Of a stretch of 64,000 nt of DNA, positions 61,145 through 64,000 are shown in pieces. Position 1 is the first letter of the stretch, and every line of letters starts with the position of its first letter. The translations under genes were made by a program, and so were the position numbers. This DNA is from G963663365 sp963663365 (GTDB lineage Bacteria > Hinthialibacterota > Hinthialibacteria > Hinthialibacterales > G963663365). The stretch lies in assembly GCA_963663365.2 (NCBI GenBank), contig CAXXIH010000004.1, forward strand, positions 124,001 through 188,000, written 5' to 3'. Below the pieces are notes generated by a model. It was given only the letters and a program-made list of their open reading frames with translations. It was not told the DNA's origin and ran no database searches.

Positions 61145-63991
61145 ATGAGAATCCACAATATTCTTATTGTTAGCCTGAGTTGCATCGTGTTGCTATCCAC
61201 CCCAACGGTTTGGTCAGCAACGCCGGAAGGTTTGGTGCACCAATGGATATTCGACATGAATCATTGCAACGGCCCGCAGTTTAAGCCCGTGGCCGGTGAA
61301 TTGGCAGCCGATATCACCGGCCCTGTTCATATCGATTCAGTAAACAAGCCCAGCGCTATTTTCATCAACAAAGAAATCAACAAAATCAGCGTGAATTACG
61401 ACGAAGCCAAAGATACCCTGCCCCGCGAAGCCGTAACCGCTGAAGCCTGGTTGTCTATCGAAAAGACAATGGAATGGTGCGAGATTGTAGGAATCACCAA
61501 AGGCGATTTTGGATGGCAGCTCGGCCTGCGGCAGTCCAGCTTCAGTTTCGGTGTCGGCACTCAAGAATCAGAAAACAAAAAACACAAAATGATTCACACC
61601 CGGGCGAGGCCCAGTTTGAATTGGGGTGAATGGTACCATGTTGTGGGCACATTCGATGGCGAGACGGCGAAGATCTATGTCAACGGTAAACTCGAAAAAG
61701 AAAGCGCCATTCCGAAAGGCCCCATCTATTACGAAAGTGGCTCTAAATACACGATTGGACAAAACGGCAATTTTTATTGGCGCGGCTTGCTTCACGAAGT
61801 TGGTGTTTATAACCGCGCCTTAAGCCAAGATGAAATAACCGCGCGTTACAATGCCAAGAAAGATTTATTTCCCTGTGTTTTGGATTTCAAAGTCGATCCT
61901 ATGTTGACCCGGGACAATAAAGATTCCGTCACGATCACATGGGAAACCAAATCCCCTTCACCTTCAATGATATCTTTCGGGCACGAGTTGCCTCTTAACA
62001 AATCCAAACTCATGCCTGATCCCAAAACAGCGCATGAAGTGTCATTCAACACTCTGGTACCGGAAACGGTGCACTACTACCGGATTCAATCCCAAGATAA
62101 GAACGGGAAAATCACATCGTCCCGGCTCTTTGAATACGACTCCACATTTGATTACACCCCAGTCGAAGTAAAAATCGGCACTTCTCCATATCCGAAAGAC
62201 GAATTGACTGCCGTCTATGAGAAAGCCGCGCAGGATATTGTGGCGCAGACTGATTTTAATCGCGGCTATTGCCTAGTACTTGGATGCGGCGAAGGCCGCC
62301 TGATGTATGAACTGGCGAAACGGACTAGAATGCAGATTGTCGGCGTCGATCCTGATGAGAGTAATATTCAGAAGACCAGGCAAGCGCTTAATAAGGCCGG
62401 GATTTACGGCATTCAAGCAACAGTAAAGCAAGGCAGTTTGGATGTACTCCCCTATGGCGCTTATTTTGCCAACATCATCACTTCTGACAATCTGCTCATA
62501 AAAGGAGAACTTCCTCCCAGTGCGGATGAAATGTTCCGTGTCCTGCGTCCATGCGGCGGAGTCGCCTATTTAGGCCAAGCCTCAAAAACAGGAAAGAAAA
62601 TCGGCGAATCGGAACTCCGCCTTTGGCTCGGGGAAACGTTGGCTGCTGATGCTGAATTCATCGATAACGACGGAACTTTTGTGCGCTTACAGCGCGGTGT
62701 CTTACCCGGAAGCGGTGATTGGACCCACCAATATGCCGACGCCGGAAAATCGTCGAATAGCAAAGATCAATATGTAACAGATGATATGGGCGTGCTGTGG
62801 TATGGACGTCCGGGGCCCAGGCCCATGGTTGACCGTGGAACGCGCGCGCCTGCTCCGTTAGCCGTCGATGGCCGTCTATATGTTCAAGGTGACCGAAAAT
62901 TATTCGGTTTGGATGCCTATAACGGCACAATTAACTGGGTAGTGGAAATTCCCGATTTACGCCGTGCCAATATGCCCCGCGATTGCGGAAACATGACCGC
63001 CACCAGCGATGCTTTATACCTGGCTATTCATGACACTTGTTGGATTATGGATGGCAAGACAGGCAAACGAACGAATTTGTTCGATATTCCCCATACCTCA
63101 AAAAATCAACCATACGAATGGGGCTACATTGCCGCTGTCGGCGACCATCTCTTTGGCAGCGGTGTCAAAAAGGGCGGCATTTACATCGGTGCAGATGGCG
63201 AATGGTATGACCGTAGCGATGAGGAATCGGATAAAGTCATAAGCGATTATCTCTTTTCTATGGACCGGAATACGGGACAACTCCAATGGGAATATCGCGG
63301 CGGTGCTGTCATGAATTCCACAATCTGCTTCGGAGAAGGCCGGATTTATTTTGTCGAAAGCCGTAATCCGGAGGCTTTGGCGCTGGACACCGGACGTATC
63401 GGTCACGAGCTGACCAAGAATATGTTCCTTGTGGCTATCGATTCGGAAACCGGTCAAACAGTCTGGGAGAGAGAAACAGACCTGAACGACTGCCGCTGGG
63501 TACTCCATCTCAGTTATTCGGACAACATGCTTGTAGCCATCAGCACATCCGATATCTATCACATCTATGGTTTCAGCGCTTTGGATGGAAAACCGATGTG
63601 GAAAGATGAATACAAGATGGCTAAAAACCATCACGGCGGAGCGATGCAACATCCCGCCATCCTCAATGGCAAGATTTACGCCGAGCCTCAGGTCTATGAT
63701 CTCTTTACCGGCGAACGGCGAGAAAAGGAGCCGCCCGAACGCCGGGGTTGCGGCGGCGTTTCCGCGTGTACAGGATATGTCTTGGGAAGACATAACTATT
63801 TTAGTTTTCTCAACCTTGAAACAAACACCCGTGTTCAGTGGATCGGAATGCGTGCCGGATGTTGGGTGGGTATGATCCCCGCCGAAGGTTTGGTCCTCGC
63901 TCCGGAATCCAGTGCCGGATGCCACTGCGGCATCCCGATTCAGAGTTCCATCGCGTGGATATCCCGCGATCAACGTCAGTCTCTGAATTAG
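61145..63991 (+). CDS. Exported LamG - FN3 - SAM methyltransferase - PQQ propeller fusion
   Basis: The protein has 948 aa with AAGGAG 10 nt upstream. Signal peptide 1-24 (VWSA-T). LamG-type sandwich about 26-235 (WLSIEKTMEWCEIVGI, EWYHVVGTFDGETAKIYVNGKL, LLHEVGVYNRALSQDEI). FN3-like domain about 240-335 (VTITWETKSPSPSMISFG, TVHYYRIQSQDKNG). Class I methyltransferase domain about 355-525, SAM loop VLGCGEGRLMYELAKR at 378-393, acidic VGVDPDESNI, LRPCGGVAYLG. PQQ propeller about 545-940 with CxC and CGG clusters at the end. A SAM-binding domain in an exported protein is anomalous because SAM is cytoplasmic; it may be catalytically silent or bind another ligand. Confidence 0.82.
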   Translation: MRIHNILIVSLSCIVLLSTPTVWSATPEGLVHQWIFDMNHCNGPQFKPVAGELAADITGPVHIDSVNKPSAIFINKEINKISVNYDEAKDTLPREAVTAEAWLSIEKTMEWCEIVGITKGDFGWQLGLRQSSFSFGVGTQESENKKHKMIHTRARPSLNWGEWYHVVGTFDGETAKIYVNGKLEKESAIPKGPIYYESGSKYTIGQNGNFYWRGLLHEVGVYNRALSQDEITARYNAKKDLFPCVLDFKVDPMLTRDNKDSVTITWETKSPSPSMISFGHELPLNKSKLMPDPKTAHEVSFNTLVPETVHYYRIQSQDKNGKITSSRLFEYDSTFDYTPVEVKIGTSPYPKDELTAVYEKAAQDIVAQTDFNRGYCLVLGCGEGRLMYELAKRTRMQIVGVDPDESNIQKTRQALNKAGIYGIQATVKQGSLDVLPYGAYFANIITSDNLLIKGELPPSADEMFRVLRPCGGVAYLGQASKTGKKIGESELRLWLGETLAADAEFIDNDGTFVRLQRGVLPGSGDWTHQYADAGKSSNSKDQYVTDDMGVLWYGRPGPRPMVDRGTRAPAPLAVDGRLYVQGDRKLFGLDAYNGTINWVVEIPDLRRANMPRDCGNMTATSDALYLAIHDTCWIMDGKTGKRTNLFDIPHTSKNQPYEWGYIAAVGDHLFGSGVKKGGIYIGADGEWYDRSDEESDKVISDYLFSMDRNTGQLQWEYRGGAVMNSTICFGEGRIYFVESRNPEALALDTGRIGHELTKNMFLVAIDSETGQTVWERETDLNDCRWVLHLSYSDNMLVAISTSDIYHIYGFSALDGKPMWKDEYKMAKNHHGGAMQHPAILNGKIYAEPQVYDLFTGERREKEPPERRGCGGVSACTGYVLGRHNYFSFLNLETNTRVQWIGMRAGCWVGMIPAEGLVLAPESSAGCHCGIPIQSSIAWISRDQRQSLN

Positions 63992-64000
63992 AAGATGGCT

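Noticed and set aside
63098..63973. 291-codon minus-strand open frame at the right end
   Set aside because: Antisense to the propeller part of the 948-aa fusion gene, which has a signal peptide, ribosome site and known domains.
1..64000. tRNA, rRNA, CRISPR arrays, insertion sequences
   Set aside because: No T-loop-like GGTTCGAATCC segments in cloverleaf context, no regularly spaced repeats, and no transposase or integrase frames were seen by eye.

Overview
The window reads as a chromosomal segment of a Gram-negative, polysaccharide-degrading bacterium of roughly 50% GC. It resembles the poorly cultured phyla near the PVC group (Hydrogenedentota, Sumerlaeota, Lentisphaerota, Planctomycetota). 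The pointers are several Gfo/Idh/MocA oxidoreductases, DUF1080 (3-keto-glycoside hydrolase) proteins, Tat- or Sec-exported TIM-barrel isomerases, a sulfatase, a URO-D-like protein, DUF5703, DUF4838 and GH78 glycosidases, PQQ-type propellers, and solitary type II-like pseudopilins. The phylum is an inference from gene content. No rRNA, tRNA, CRISPR array, transposase or phage gene was recognised.

Region by region. 1-1.74 kb: a STAS-FHA fusion cut by the window edge and a UvrC that lacks its GIY-YIG domain. The UvrC begins at the point where a beta-propeller gene is also cut off, so about 1.73 kb is either a rearrangement or an assembly join. 1.74-9.8 kb: two propellers, a cyclase-family metal hydrolase with a strong internal hairpin, a Tat-exported hydroxypyruvate-isomerase-like protein, an AGE-family epimerase, a G-rich cruciform repeat, a DUF134 regulator with an RG-rich tail, a GNAT enzyme and serC. 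9.9-19.8 kb: a PAS sensor without a kinase, an M32 carboxypeptidase, then an exported carbohydrate/peptide cluster (DUF5703 glycosidase, S9 peptidase, TIM-barrel isomerase, DUF1080). 19.9-31.6 kb: SMUG-type uracil-DNA glycosylase, zinc-ribbon protein, PfkB kinase with extra CxxC pairs, URO-D-like protein plus sulfatase, two pseudopilins, a Gfo/Idh/MocA enzyme, a nucleotidyltransferase plus GHMP kinase pair, and a double DUF1080 protein. 31.7-51.3 kb: a response-regulator/GGDEF protein that has lost both catalytic sites, DUF4139, transglutaminase, DUF4838, a third pseudopilin, a GlcG/HbpS protein, a minus-strand run of DUF4097 repeat lipoprotein, GH78 rhamnosidase and two Gfo/Idh/MocA enzymes, a B12-binding radical SAM enzyme, and a CehA/McbA-type hydrolase coupled to an EF-hand membrane protein.

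51.5-64 kb is the most system-like part; every gene is on the plus strand and several are coupled. The first block is a molybdate/tungstate ABC transporter whose binding protein carries two fused ModA domains, followed by MoaD-like and MoeB/ThiF-like genes (metal uptake next to sulfur-carrier activation for the pterin cofactor) and a half-size TauE. The second block is a cysteine-starting exported protein with a C-terminal membrane anchor, a MacB/FtsX-type permease and LolD-type ATPase (overlapping or nearly so), then two exported PQQ-type propellers. One propeller has a coiled coil inserted between blades; the other is fused to LamG, fibronectin-like and SAM-methyltransferase domains. I regard this second block as the best candidate for an undescribed envelope system; its function is not evident from sequence.

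Many plus-strand genes end in clear rho-independent terminators (9768, 19805, 27326, 31631, 40287). Starts were chosen by Shine-Dalgarno placement and often differ from the longest open frame.
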